Positions 6,842 through 16,042 of a stretch of DNA of 19,051 nt are shown here, one piece after another; positions within the stretch are counted from its first letter, which is position 1; each line of letters starts with the position of its first letter. A model generated the notes under the pieces. That model had not been told where the DNA came from. It saw only the letters and a program-made list of their open reading frames with translations, and did not search any database. This DNA is from Tilletia caries (Eukaryota > Basidiomycota > Exobasidiomycetes > Tilletiales > Tilletiaceae): assembly GCA_032718865.1 (NCBI GenBank), contig JALUTQ010000042.1:1-19051 (forward strand). The letters are read 5' to 3'. The translations under genes were made by a program, and so were the position numbers.

Positions 6842-8398
6842 CCGGGCAAGGGAACCCCTCAAGACTCGGTGCAGCGAACGCCTACTCTTGGTCACCCGGG
6901 CTCGCCCACTCACCCGGACCCTACCTCATCCTCTCCCCTCACGGCTCTGTCTTCCTCTTCAAGCCAGGCCCATCAGACGGCCGACGATACCGACCGCCAC
7001 CAACCCTCTCGCGCTGCTTCCCCCATGCAGCCCGTCCAGACGTCCGTTCCCCAGCATGACAAGCTGCTGCAGCATCTGGTCGATCAGCTTGCGGATATGC
7101 AAACTGCCATCAAGAGGCTCGAGAACTCACCGGCGTCCGCCCCTCTGCGCCGTGCCCCGGTTGGTTCCACCTCCAATCCCGCCGCCACTCGATACATCCC
7201 TCCCCACCTCATGCTCGATGAGGCCGAGCCCGAGAAGGATGACGATGGCGAGCTCGGAGATCCGTTCACGGCTCTGGACCGCATGTCCAAGACGGAGAAG
7301 ATTTCCCTCCGGACCGGTCTGCGTCGGTTTGGCGTCAAGTTCCGGGACTTCGTCGACATCGCTCAAGGTCGCGCCACTCCGCCACCCAAGTCGTCCTCTC
7401 CTTCTCGGCCTCGTTCCGATCCGACTCCTGATCGGTCCCAACCCGACATCTCCGTGCCGTCGTTCTCCTCCGTCTCGGCGATCTCAGGGAAGGTTCCCCA
7501 CTGCCGACCGGAGTTCCTCGGCACGTTTGACGGGAATGCGGACGAGCTGGAGGTGTTCTTGGCGCAGGTGAACGACGTCGCCCGGTCGGATCCGGACCCG
7601 GCATGGATGATGGCGGTGCTGCGCACCTTGCCCATCGTTATGGTGGGCGACGCCAAGGCCTGGCACACGGGGTTGACCAACGAGGAGGCCGCCGAGATGA
7701 CCACGTTGGCGTCCTGGATGGAGGCGATGCGGGAGTCGTTCCCCGTCAACCAGACGCTGCAACGACAGCAGGCTCGCGATCGGAAGTGGCGACCTGAGGC
7801 AGAAGGCGCGTCAGCCTACTACTTCATCAAGCTGCGGCTCCTTCGCGCTGCTCACGGTCAAGACCAGTCGGACCGGTATCTCACCAACGAGATTCTCGAT
7901 GGCCTGCCAGCCACCTTCCTGGTCATGCTACGCCTTCCTCGCCGTGGTGTCACCCTGAAGGATGTTCGACAGGAGATCAGCGAATGGGAACCAACGTGGC
8001 GTCAGTTGTACGAGACTACACGTACCTCTCGACCTCCCCCTCCCGTCAAGGCCGCCCCTCCCTTGACTCGATCCAACCCGTCCTCTGTTCCCGCTCTCAC
8101 CGCTCCCGCGCTCGCCCCGCGACCTCCTGCTCCTCAGACTGGAAAGCCACTCGGCTTGTCGAGCTCGTACGACCCGTCCCGCGTCACCGAAGCGGCAAAT
8201 GGAAAGCCCCGTGCGTATCGACGGCCGGATGGTCAGTTGATCGAACTCAAGCGCAACTGCGCGACGTGTGGTGCTGCTCACTTCACGTTCGAGCACGACC
8301 ATCTTGCGTCGGCCGCTCAATTGCGCGTTGCCGAGGTCGACGAAGAGGAGTACGGCGAGGTCGACGAGACCGAGGACCCGGACGAGTCGGGTTTATAA
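6839..8398 (+). CDS. gag: Gag structural polyprotein, unit 2
   Basis: Same 519-aa protein as the unit 1 copy: Pro/Ser-rich N-terminus, short coiled coil, capsid-like core, CX2CX3HX4H knuckle and acidic tail. In this unit the overlapping -1 frame is open from inside gag into pol without interruption, so this copy best shows how Gag-Pol is made: ribosomes that slip on GGGTTTA (8389-8395) miss the TAA at 8396 and continue into protease. Confidence 0.9.
   Translation: MPGKGTPQDSVQRTPTLGHPGSPTHPDPTSSSPLTALSSSSSQAHQTADDTDRHQPSRAASPMQPVQTSVPQHDKLLQHLVDQLADMQTAIKRLENSPASAPLRRAPVGSTSNPAATRYIPPHLMLDEAEPEKDDDGELGDPFTALDRMSKTEKISLRTGLRRFGVKFRDFVDIAQGRATPPPKSSSPSRPRSDPTPDRSQPDISVPSFSSVSAISGKVPHCRPEFLGTFDGNADELEVFLAQVNDVARSDPDPAWMMAVLRTLPIVMVGDAKAWHTGLTNEEAAEMTTLASWMEAMRESFPVNQTLQRQQARDRKWRPEAEGASAYYFIKLRLLRAAHGQDQSDRYLTNEILDGLPATFLVMLRLPRRGVTLKDVRQEISEWEPTWRQLYETTRTSRPPPPVKAAPPLTRSNPSSVPALTAPALAPRPPAPQTGKPLGLSSSYDPSRVTEAANGKPRAYRRPDGQLIELKRNCATCGAAHFTFEHDHLASAAQLRVAEVDEEEYGEVDETEDPDESGL
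8389..8395 (+). promoter_or_regulatory. -1 ribosomal frameshift heptamer GGGTTTA, unit 2
   Basis: Same site, directly before the gag TAA at 8396-8398. In this copy the C5 run at 8431-8435 leaves the -1 frame open for about 2.08 kb downstream, through protease and RT, which is the direct evidence that pol lies in -1 relative to gag. Confidence 0.8.
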
Positions 8399-8697
8399 AC
8401 GTCCGCAATGACGATAAACTAGGCCCTCCACCCCCTGATCCGCCCGACGTCCCCGGTCCCGCGGTCAGGACCCTGTCCGTTGCTGCAGATGGTGACAAGG
8501 AGAATGAGCTGGCGTCATCATCACCCCCTCCTACTTCTTCGTTCCACATGGACCGTCGTCCACACTTCTTCCACATGCGAAAAAAAACGACGGTCGATCC
8601 GCAGGCCAAGCCCCTTCGCCATGCCATCAAACGCGAGGGCTCTATCGTCAACTTGAAGCCCTCTGCGGCGACAGGGAGCGGCCAAGGCTATCGGAAA

Positions 8698-9037
8698 CAT
8701 GTCCCACTCACTCTTTCTCTACGCATAAATGACACAACCACATTTCCGCTTTCTTCCTTGCTTGATACGGGTGCCGCCCTCTCAATTATCGACGAGCATC
8801 TGTTGCAGACGTTGGGAGGGGAAGCGCAGGGAGAGGGGATGTGGGTACACGGCATCGGCAACATTCGAACGAAGGGATGGGTCTCACTCACGATCTTCGT
8901 CGAATCAACGGACGCTCAAGGTCGAACCGTCCATCTCGAGTCACAACAGGACTTCCATGTCCTTCCCCTCTTTTCCCCGGGCCTCTGTCTTGGGCTTGAT
9001 TCTATCACCGCCCATGATGTTCGCCTTGCGCCTGCTC
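8698..9037 (+). CDS. Retroviral-type aspartic protease domain of Pol, unit 2
   Basis: The core SLLDTGAALSIID holds the catalytic DTGA motif (Asp codon 8764-8766) between hydrophobic strands, as in retropepsins. Further on, LCLGLDSITAHDV fits the second conserved hydrophobic-glycine segment. The active enzyme should be a dimer and process Gag and Gag-Pol. Equivalent regions: 2346-2685 (Asp 2412) and 15044-15383 (Asp 15110). About 100 residues of low-complexity Pro/Ser sequence separate it from the frameshift site; they include a Lys stretch that is one Lys shorter in unit 3. Confidence 0.85.
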
Positions 9038-9120
9038 GACAAACGGCCGCCATTGACGGGTACGCCTTCCCCGTCCGCGAACACATCTCGGGACCCCACA
9101 CTGCCGACGCTGCGTTACAC

Positions 9121-9400
9121 ACCGCCGTCGACACCGAGATTCTGGCCGGTCGTTACGTGTGGGTGCCTGTTGATGCTTCGTGTCTGGCCCCCGGTGTCGA
9201 TCACACCGTCCATCCTCGGCTTTCTGTTGATGAAGATCAGGGGACTCAGCTGGCGGGGCCGACAGCGTTGATCCAACACAGCGCTCGGGCTCATGTTCTG
9301 GTGGGGAATTATGGCCCGGTGTCGTGCTTAGTGGGACGGGGAACCATCGTGGCCGATGCCATTGCTGCGCGTCTTGGGGACGTCGCCAGTTCCTCCTCGG
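9121..9400 (+). CDS. Protease-RT linker domain of Pol, unit 2 (function unknown)
   Basis: Between protease and RT the frame encodes a probably beta-rich region: GRYVWVPVDASCLAPG, then AHVLVGNYGPVSCLVGRGTIVADAI. Similar N-G-x-V-x-x-G-x-x-I/V-A patterns occur between protease and RT in many gypsy elements. I do not assign an activity; a dUTPase fold is not supported by recognisable motifs. Equivalent regions are at 2769-3048 and 15467-15746. Confidence 0.5.
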
Positions 9401-9696
9401 AGTGTTTCGCCGTTGGCACGCCGGAGACTGGCTCTGACGCCGATGCGACGTGGCTGAGGAGGGACGTGGATGCAGCGACGCCGGTAAACCCTTTCGAAGG
9501 TACGGATGACGGAACGTCCGATTTGACTCGTCAGGCGGTGACGACTATGGTCGATGACCAGTTCCGCGTCGGAATTACCGACGGCGGTGGCGCTCCGCAG
9601 GAGATCGTCGACGTGCTGCGTGCGCATCGGGACGCGTTTGCTCTGGATGGCCGTCCGGGTCGCGTCGTCAGTCAGGAGATGCCGATCGACTTGAAG

Positions 9697-10479
9697 CCTG
9701 ATGCCGACGTCCGTCCGGTTCCTCCTCGACGCGCTAGCCCTGAGAAGCGTCGGGCAATGGACGCCGCCATTGATCAGTTGTTGGATTGGGGCATAATCGA
9801 GCCCTCTTCCAGCCCTGTGTCGTTTCCGGTGCTGATGGTGAAGCAGTACGACAAATGGCGTTTTTGTGTCGACTACAGGCATCTGAACACTGCTACCGTG
9901 TCGGATCGATACCCTTTGCCAACGATTGACTCGATTTTCAACACCCTCTTGGGCAAGCGCATCTTCAGCTCGCTTGATGCCATTCGTGGCTATCACCAGA
10001 TGCCTGTCCGGGAGGGGGACCGGTGGAAAACGGCGTTCACCTGTCATCGCGGTTTGTACCAATACAAAACCGTACCCTTTGGCCTCAAGAACGCTCCAGC
10101 TGTGTTCCAACGCCTTATGGACAGGATTTTGGGCGATCTTCGCTGGCGACACGCCGTCGTGTACATTGACGACGTGGTGATCGCGTCGCACACGATGGCG
10201 GAGCATGCTGCTGCGTTGGATGCCTTGCTGCGTAATGCCACCTCGGCCGGCCTCCGCTTCAGTCCCGCCAAGTGTACCTTCGCCGTACCGTCCTTGGTGT
10301 TGTTGGGGAGGAAGGTGTCGGGCGCCGGCGTCGCCGTCTGGGAGGACCGTGCCAAAGCCGTCCGTGATCTTCCGCGTCCCTCCACTCTCCGAGAGCTCTA
10401 TCATGTTCTCGGTCTGTTCGGGTACTACCGTGCGTTTGTTCCTCGGTTCGCCGACTTGGCCGCCCCCTCTCCAAGTTGA
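9697..10479 (+). CDS. Reverse transcriptase domain of Pol, unit 2 (intact catalytic core)
   Basis: RNA-dependent DNA polymerase with the usual gypsy motifs in order: LLDWGIIEPSSSPVSFPVLMV, WRFCVDYRHLN, FSSLDAIRGYHQM (first catalytic Asp 9976-9978), KTAFTCHRGLYQYKTVPFGL, then YIDD (10162-10173) with the two other metal-binding Asp. The thumb ends with LGLFGYYRAFVPRFADLAAP, where the C5 run at 10463-10467 causes a stop at 10479. This is the only copy in which the frame passes cleanly through YIDD. Host assignment to gypsy is firm. Confidence 0.9.
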   Translation, partial: PDADVRPVPPRRASPEKRRAMDAAIDQLLDWGIIEPSSSPVSFPVLMVKQYDKWRFCVDYRHLNTATVSDRYPLPTIDSIFNTLLGKRIFSSLDAIRGYHQMPVREGDRWKTAFTCHRGLYQYKTVPFGLKNAPAVFQRLMDRILGDLRWRHAVVYIDDVVIASHTMAEHAAALDALLRNATSAGLRFSPAKCTFAVPSLVLLGRKVSGAGVAVWEDRAKAVRDLPRPSTLRELYHVLGLFGYYRAFVPRFADLAAPSPS

Positions 10480-10661
10480 CCAGGGGTTGGCGATACGAGG
10501 CCGCTGTTGATGGACGCTATCGGTTGGTGAATACCGACGGGCACCCTGCGTCGGCCGACAAAGTGTTGGTGCCCTGGGCCGAGGAGCAGCAGCAGAGTTT
10601 TGACGCGCTCAAGGCGGCGATCGCGAGTCCGCCCACCTTGGCGCATCCCGATCCAAGCCGG
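10480..10661 (+). CDS. RT-RNase H connection of Pol, unit 2
   Basis: Continues from RT after the C5 break: LTRGWRYEAAVDGRYRLVN, then VPWAEEQQQSFDALKAAI, the usual W-x-x-E-x-x-x-x-F-x-x-L-K signature before gypsy RNase H. Some 25 residues more than in a minimal gypsy connection lie between the LT and W-x-x-E parts. In unit 1 an extra T at 4247-4251 adds another stop here. Confidence 0.75.
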
Positions 10662-10724
10662 CCGTACGTGTTGTATGTCGACGCCTGTAAGGATGCTTTT
10701 GCTGCCATCCTACACCAGGTGTTT
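10662..10724 (+). CDS. RNase H, first strand with catalytic Asp (N-terminal piece), unit 2
   Basis: PYVLYVDACKDAFAAILHQVF is the first beta hairpin of gypsy-type RNase H, with the first metal-binding Asp at 10680-10682. In usual elements the second strand and the ExxL helix follow within some 20 residues. Here they do not: the frame goes on into an Ala/Ser/Thr linker and then integrase. Equivalent pieces are 4312-4374 (Asp 4330) and 17011-17073 (Asp 17029). Confidence 0.8.
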
Positions 10725-10898
10725 CCGACTACCGCGTCAACCCCCGCTGCCAGCAGCGACACCATTTCCGCGTTCCCCGTTTCTGTCCATCTGCTGCCTC
10801 CGCGCGTTGCCAAAGAACGGTGGATTGCGTGGATACGGATGGATCGGCACTTCGCTGGCATCTATCGACGGTTGTCGGAGACTGCGGACGGTGCGGAC

Positions 10899-12020
10899 GA
10901 CGAATGGACTCTGACGGATGGTCTTCTGGTCCGTCGCGTCGATGGCAAGCTGGCGCTGCCCGAGGGTGCGATTGCTGAGGTGTTTCGACAGGTGCATGAT
11001 CACCGCGGCCTTTTCGGGTTCTTGCGGACCTACTTAGCCGTGTCGCGCGATTTCTGGCGCCCTCAGCTCTCGTTGGCCGTCCGCGCGTGGATAAAGCATT
11101 GTCCGTCGTGTCTTCGGACCAAGCGCGTTCCAAAGACCGGTTCTCTTGACGTCGATCAGGACCCGCAGTTCCCGTTTTCAACCATCAGCCTGGACATCCT
11201 GTATGGTTTTCCGCGCACCCGTTCCGGGAACGATGCCGTCGTCGCGATCCATGACGTTTTTCTCTCGGATGATCATCCTCGAGCCCTGTTCCGCATCCAT
11301 CACTGCGGAAGGCGTAGCGGCGGTCGTGAGCGACCGGGTCCTCCGGTACGGGTGGCGTCCTCGTCGGATTGTGACCGACTCCGAATCTCGAGTCTCTGGC
11401 GCGGTGATGCAGGTGTTGGCTCGTTCCCTTCGTGCTGAGCTCACTCCGTCCCCGCCGCATCATCAGCAGGCGAACTCTGTCGAGCGGGCAATCCAAACCG
11501 CGCAGATGGTACTGCAGACGATGAGCTCGGAGGGACGCGCGCACTGGGATCGACGACTGGTGCCCACGGTAGAGTTGGCGATGAACTCCACTCCGTCTTC
11601 GGTGTCTGGTTTCCGGCCCTTGGACCTCGTGTTCGTCAGCCACCCGGATGTGTGCCATGCCGTCTTTGACGACGACGACCACCTGGGCGTGTCTTCCTTT
11701 GCCGAGCGGTTAGCTGCAGCGGAGGAACGCCTTGGTGATGCCCGCTTGGCGATCGCACGGGCTCGCGCGGTACAGCAACGGCGCTATGGTCGACGTCGTG
11801 CCGCTCCCGTGGAGATGGTCGTTGGCGACGAAGTCTTCGTTCGCCTGACGGATCGACCGATCCCGGGACTGCGTGTGGACAAGCTGGATCCACGGAAGGC
11901 TGGTCCCTATCGGGTTCAGGAGATCTTGTCGCCGCACCGTGTTCGTCTTGAGTTGCCGGCGGATGTGGGTGTTGGTGACGAGTTCAGCGTCGAGCAGCTC
12001 GATCTCGTTCCTCGTGAGCC
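10899..12020 (+). CDS. Integrase of Pol, unit 2 (zinc domain, DDE core, GPY/F), one frame break
   Basis: Order: WTLTDGLLVRRVDG lead-in; zinc-binding domain with VHDHRGLFGF (His at 10995 and 11001) and HCPSCLRTK (Cys at 11100 and 11109); catalytic core with ISLDILYGF (Asp 11193), IVTDSESR (Asp 11377) and QQANSVERAIQ (Glu 11482), a D-x34-E spacing; then KAGPYRV (GPY at 11902-11910) and a GPY/F module to about 12020. It inserts the cDNA into host DNA. The extra T at 11257-11261 shifts the frame between the first and second core Asp. No chromodomain follows the GPY/F module. Confidence 0.88.
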
Positions 12021-12308
12021 CGATCCCTTCTTTGCCGACCGAGCGGCCTTGCCGGTACCGCCTGTCGATCCTCCTGTCTTGCATGGCGACGCGCCGGTCG
12101 ACGATGGCGGCGGAAGCGCTGATCTCGAGGCGCATCCACGTTTGTCGGGGGGGAAGGTGACTCCGTGGCCGAGGTGCCGTCGAACCGTCCCGCGCGCCAT
12201 CGACAGCTTCCTCCGAATCTTCGAGGATTCGACCTCGGAACCGTCCGTTCGTCCTCGTCGTCCGCGCTTGCCGACGCGCTTCGTGGTCCGATCTTTACCT
12301 CCAGGACT

Positions 12309-12665
12309 GTGGACGTGGACGGTGTCAGCGTTGAGTTGCGGGAGCGGCCGATTGCTTTCCTCTCGCGACTTACCTCTGTGGCCGAGAAGAAGATGGTGGC
12401 CTCTGAGCTAGAGCTCTGCTGCCTGGCTTGGGCGTTCGCTCGGTTTGCGCATCTTCTTGAAGGGGCCGAGGTGACTGTCGTGACCGATCACGCTCCGCTC
12501 GGCGCGATGCTGCTGTCGACGGCGGAGATTCCGTACGGACCAACCATCTCTCGGTGTCGGGCCCTGCTTATGCCGCATCTGCCGAACTTGCGCTTTATTC
12601 ACCGCCCAGGTCATCGACACACAAACGCGGATGCGCTCTCCCGACTTCCTTTGCCGCCTTCTTGA
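12309..12665 (+). CDS. RNase H, C-terminal piece after integrase, unit 2
   Basis: VDVDGVSVELRERPIAFLS (second strand), ASELELCCLAWAFARF (catalytic Glu 12411), VTVVTDHAPL (Asp 12486), FIHRPGH and NADALSRLP (Asp 12630) are the remaining parts of a gypsy RNase H in normal order, ending at the pol stop. They start about 95 residues after the GPY/F module, across a Pro/Asp/Ser-rich linker. The first strand is missing from this piece but exists 576 residues earlier. The C5 in place of C6 and G7 in place of G5 runs break the joins here; unit 3 joins this piece directly to integrase. Confidence 0.85.
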   Translation: MDVDGVSVELRERPIAFLSRLTSVAEKKMVASELELCCLAWAFARFAHLLEGAEVTVVTDHAPLGAMLLSTAEIPYGPTISRCRALLMPHLPNLRFIHRPGHRHTNADALSRLPLPPS

Positions 12666-12695
12666 TTTCTGGCCCGGGACGACCAGCTCTTCAAC

Positions 12696-12703
12696 GGTGG
12701 GGA
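12696..12703 (+). promoter_or_regulatory. Polypurine tract before the LTR, unit 2
   Basis: Identical GGTGGGGA followed at once by the LTR start TG at 12704. Confidence 0.6.
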
Positions 12704-13178
12704 TGTGCTGGTATCGTGCTCCCTTTCTCTTTCTCTTTCTCTTTCTCAGTGCTTTCTCTCTTTTTCCTTTCCGCTCCGTTCCGATCCCGTTCCGTTCCTT
12801 TCCGTTCCCTCTTCTGGCTCGATCCCTTTTCTGCTACCAAATCGTTACGCAATGGCTCGCTCCTCTCTCACTCGCTCACCTTTCCGACGACTTCCTTTAC
12901 TCTTTCCCGCCCTTACCAAGCTGGCCTCGAGTATATAACGACTCATTGTACTTAGTTCTTTCTCGAATTCCACATTCTTCTTCCCATTCTCTTGCTTTTG
13001 CATACCTTGAGGACCTCGTCCTAAATACTCAGAGGACTTCGTCCTATTTCTTCTCCAATCAACAGGTTAGTCCCTCTTGATTGCGGCACAAGGTGATGAG
13101 AGCGGATTGCTAAGCTCACCAAACCGACTGGACGCTTGGCTCGACCCCCTACAGCTTTACGTCCTCCTCCTTTGCACA
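12704..13178 (+). repeat. Putative LTR between units 2 and 3
   Basis: Same sequence as the other two LTRs, with one CT dinucleotide fewer in the pyrimidine tract (12757-12760 region). It starts with TG directly after the unit 2 polypurine tract. The near identity of all three LTRs would mean either very recent amplification or copies of one molecule. Confidence 0.62.
12932..12938 (+). promoter_or_regulatory. TATA box of LTR promoter, unit 3
   Basis: Third identical TATATAA, in the LTR between units 2 and 3. Confidence 0.6.
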
Positions 13179-13189
13179 GCAAGAGAATG
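13178..13189 (+). promoter_or_regulatory. Candidate self-priming primer-binding site, unit 3
   Basis: Third copy of the 12-nt element, complementary to 12985-12996, overlapping the gag ATG at 13187. Confidence 0.45.
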
Positions 13190-14746
13190 CCGGGCAAGGG
13201 AACCCCTCAAGACTCGGTGCAGCGAACGCCTACTCTTGGTCACCCGGGCTCGCCCACTCACCCGGACCCTACCTCATCCTCTCCCCTCACGGCTCTGTCT
13301 TCCTCTTCAAGCCAGGCCCATCAGACGGCCGACGATACCGACCGCCACCAACCCTCTCGCGCTGCTTCCCCCATGCAGCCCGTCCAGACGTCCGTTCCCC
13401 AGCATGACAAGCTGCTGCAGCATCTGGTCGATCAGCTTGCGGATATGCAAACTGCCATCAAGAGGCTCGAGAACTCACCGGCGTCCGCCCCTCTGCGCCG
13501 TGCCCCGGTTGGTTCCACCTCCAATCCCGCCGCCACTCGATACATCCCTCCCCACCTCATGCTCGATGAGGCCGAGCCCGAGAAGGATGACGATGGCGAG
13601 CTCGGAGATCCGTTCACGGCTCTGGACCGCATGTCCAAGACGGAGAAGATTTCCCTCCGGACCGGTCTGCGTCGGTTTGGCGTCAAGTTCCGGGACTTCG
13701 TCGACATCGCTCAAGGTCGCGCCACTCCGCCACCCAAGTCGTCCTCTCCTTCTCGGCCTCGTTCCGATCCGACTCCTGATCGGTCCCAACCCGACATCTC
13801 CGTGCCGTCGTTCTCCTCCGTCTCGGCGATCTCAGGGAAGGTTCCCCACTGCCGACCGGAGTTCCTCGGCACGTTTGACGGGAATGCGGACGAGCTGGAG
13901 GTGTTCTTGGCGCAGGTGAACGACGTCGCCCGGTCGGATCCGGACCCGGCATGGATGATGGCGGTGCTGCGCACCTTGCCCATCGTTATGGTGGGCGACG
14001 CCAAGGCCTGGCACACGGGGTTGACCAACGAGGAGGCCGCCGAGATGACCACGTTGGCGTCCTGGATGGAGGCGATGCGGGAGTCGTTCCCCGTCAACCA
14101 GACGCTGCAACGACAGCAGGCTCGCGATCGGAAGTGGCGACCTGAGGCAGAAGGCGCGTCAGCCTACTACTTCATCAAGCTGCGGCTCCTTCGCGCTGCT
14201 CACGGTCAAGACCAGTCGGACCGGTATCTCACCAACGAGATTCTCGATGGCCTGCCAGCCACCTTCCTGGTCATGCTACGCCTTCCTCGCCGTGGTGTCA
14301 CCCTGAAGGATGTTCGACAGGAGATCAGCGAATGGGAACCAACGTGGCGTCAGTTGTACGAGACTACACGTACCTCTCGACCTCCCCCTCCCGTCAAGGC
14401 CGCCCCTCCCTTGACTCGATCCAACCCGTCCTCTGTTCCCGCTCTCACCGCTCCCGCGCTCGCCCCGCGACCTCCTGCTCCTCAGACTGGAAAGCCACTC
14501 GGCTTGTCGAGCTCGTACGACCCGTCCCGCGTCACCGAAGCGGCAAATGGAAAGCCCCGTGCGTATCGACGGCCGGATGGTCAGTTGATCGAACTCAAGC
14601 GCAACTGCGCGACGTGTGGTGCTGCTCACTTCACGTTCGAGCACGACCATCTTGCGTCGGCCGCTCAATTGCGCGTTGCCGAGGTCGACGAAGAGGAGTA
14701 CGGCGAGGTCGACGAGACCGAGGACCCGGACGAGTCGGGTTTATAA
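13187..14746 (+). CDS. gag: Gag structural polyprotein, unit 3
   Basis: Third copy of the 519-aa Gag, no length change against the other two. The downstream -1 frame is closed after about 15 codons by the C6 run at 14779-14784, so as written this copy would make Gag but not Gag-Pol. Confidence 0.9.
   Translation: MPGKGTPQDSVQRTPTLGHPGSPTHPDPTSSSPLTALSSSSSQAHQTADDTDRHQPSRAASPMQPVQTSVPQHDKLLQHLVDQLADMQTAIKRLENSPASAPLRRAPVGSTSNPAATRYIPPHLMLDEAEPEKDDDGELGDPFTALDRMSKTEKISLRTGLRRFGVKFRDFVDIAQGRATPPPKSSSPSRPRSDPTPDRSQPDISVPSFSSVSAISGKVPHCRPEFLGTFDGNADELEVFLAQVNDVARSDPDPAWMMAVLRTLPIVMVGDAKAWHTGLTNEEAAEMTTLASWMEAMRESFPVNQTLQRQQARDRKWRPEAEGASAYYFIKLRLLRAAHGQDQSDRYLTNEILDGLPATFLVMLRLPRRGVTLKDVRQEISEWEPTWRQLYETTRTSRPPPPVKAAPPLTRSNPSSVPALTAPALAPRPPAPQTGKPLGLSSSYDPSRVTEAANGKPRAYRRPDGQLIELKRNCATCGAAHFTFEHDHLASAAQLRVAEVDEEEYGEVDETEDPDESGL
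14737..14743 (+). promoter_or_regulatory. -1 ribosomal frameshift heptamer GGGTTTA, unit 3
   Basis: Third identical slippery heptamer abutting the gag TAA at 14744-14746. The -1 frame then meets the extra C at 14779-14784, as in unit 1. Confidence 0.75.
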
Positions 14747-16042
14747 ACGTCCGCAATGACGATAAACTAGGCCCTCCACCCCCCTGATCCGCCCGACGTC
14801 CCCGGTCCCGCGGTCAGGACCCTGTCCGTTGCTGCAGATGGTGACAAGGAGAATGAGCTGGCGTCATCATCACCCCCTCCTACTTCTTCGTTCCACATGG
14901 ACCGTCGTCCACACTTCTTCCACATGCGAAAAACGACGGTCGATCCGCAGGCCAAGCCCCTTCGCCATGCCATCAAACGCGAGGGCTCTATCGTCAACTT
15001 GAAGCCCTCTGCGGCGACAGGGAGCGGCCAAGGCTATCGGAAACATGTCCCACTCACTCTTTCTCTACGCATAAATGACACAACCACATTTCCGCTTTCT
15101 TCCTTGCTTGATACGGGTGCCGCCCTCTCAATTATCGACGAGCATCTGTTGCAGACGTTGGGAGGGGAAGCGCAGGGAGAGGGGATGTGGGTACACGGCA
15201 TCGGCAACATTCGAACGAAGGGATGGGTCTCACTCACGATCTTCGTCGAATCAACGGACGCTCAAGGTCGAACCGTCCATCTCGAGTCACAACAGGACTT
15301 CCATGTCCTTCCCCTCTTTTCCCCGGGCCTCTGTCTTGGGCTTGATTCTATCACCGCCCATGATGTTCGCCTTGCGCCTGCTCGACAAACGGCCGCCATT
15401 GACGGGTACGCCTTCCCCGTCCGCGAACACATCTCGGGACCCCACACTGCCGACGCTGCGTTACACACCGCCGTCGACACCGAGATTCTGGCCGGTCGTT
15501 ACGTGTGGGTGCCTGTTGATGCTTCGTGTCTGGCCCCCGGTGTCGATCACACCGTCCATCCTCGGCTTTCTGTTGATGAAGATCAGGGGACTCAGCTGGC
15601 GGGGCCGACAGCGTTGATCCAACACAGCGCTCGGGCTCATGTTCTGGTGGGGAATTATGGCCCGGTGTCGTGCTTAGTGGGACGGGGAACCATCGTGGCC
15701 GATGCCATTGCTGCGCGTCTTGGGGACGTCGCCAGTTCCTCCTCGGAGTGTTTCGCCGTTGGCACGCCGGAGACTGGCTCTGACGCCGATGCGACGTGGC
15801 TGAGGAGGGACGTGGATGCAGCGACGCCGGTAAACCCTTTCGAAGGTACGGATGACGGAACGTCCGATTTGACTCGTCAGGCGGTGACGACTATGGTCGA
15901 TGACCAGTTCCGCGTCGGAATTACCGACGGCGGTGGCGCTCCGCAGGAGATCGTCGACGTGCTGCGTGCGCATCGGGACGCGTTTGCTCTGGATGGCCGT
16001 CCGGGTCGCGTCGTCAGTCAGGAGATGCCGATCGACTTGAAG

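Larger units (their letters stand above)
8395..12665 (+). pseudogene. pol: Pol polyprotein, unit 2, three apparent frame breaks
   Basis: Best copy of pol, expressed by -1 frameshifting from gag. Open pieces: 8395-10479 (protease, linker, RT); about 10468-11261 (connection, RNase H first strand, integrase zinc domain, first Asp of the core); 11262-12153 (rest of integrase core, GPY/F); 12165-12665 (RNase H remainder). With the sister-copy run lengths it is one frame of 1422 codons plus stop. In that numbering the key residues are: protease D124, RT YIDD near 590, RNase H D763, integrase D934, D995 and E1030, RNase H E1339, D1364 and D1412. The protein would be cleaved by its own protease and work in the cytoplasmic particle, then at the host chromosome. 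Confidence 0.88.
6355..12703 (+). mobile_element. Ty3/gypsy LTR retrotransposon, unit 2 (most complete copy)
   Basis: Same layout as unit 1 and the best reference copy. The C5 run at 8431-8435 keeps the -1 frame open from inside gag through protease and RT to 10479. Three breaks remain in pol: a missing C in 10463-10467, an extra T in 11257-11261 and two extra G in 12147-12153. Compared with the sister copies these are run-length changes only; with those lengths the frame closes exactly (1423 codons including stop), which supports pol as one polyprotein. Confidence 0.94.
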
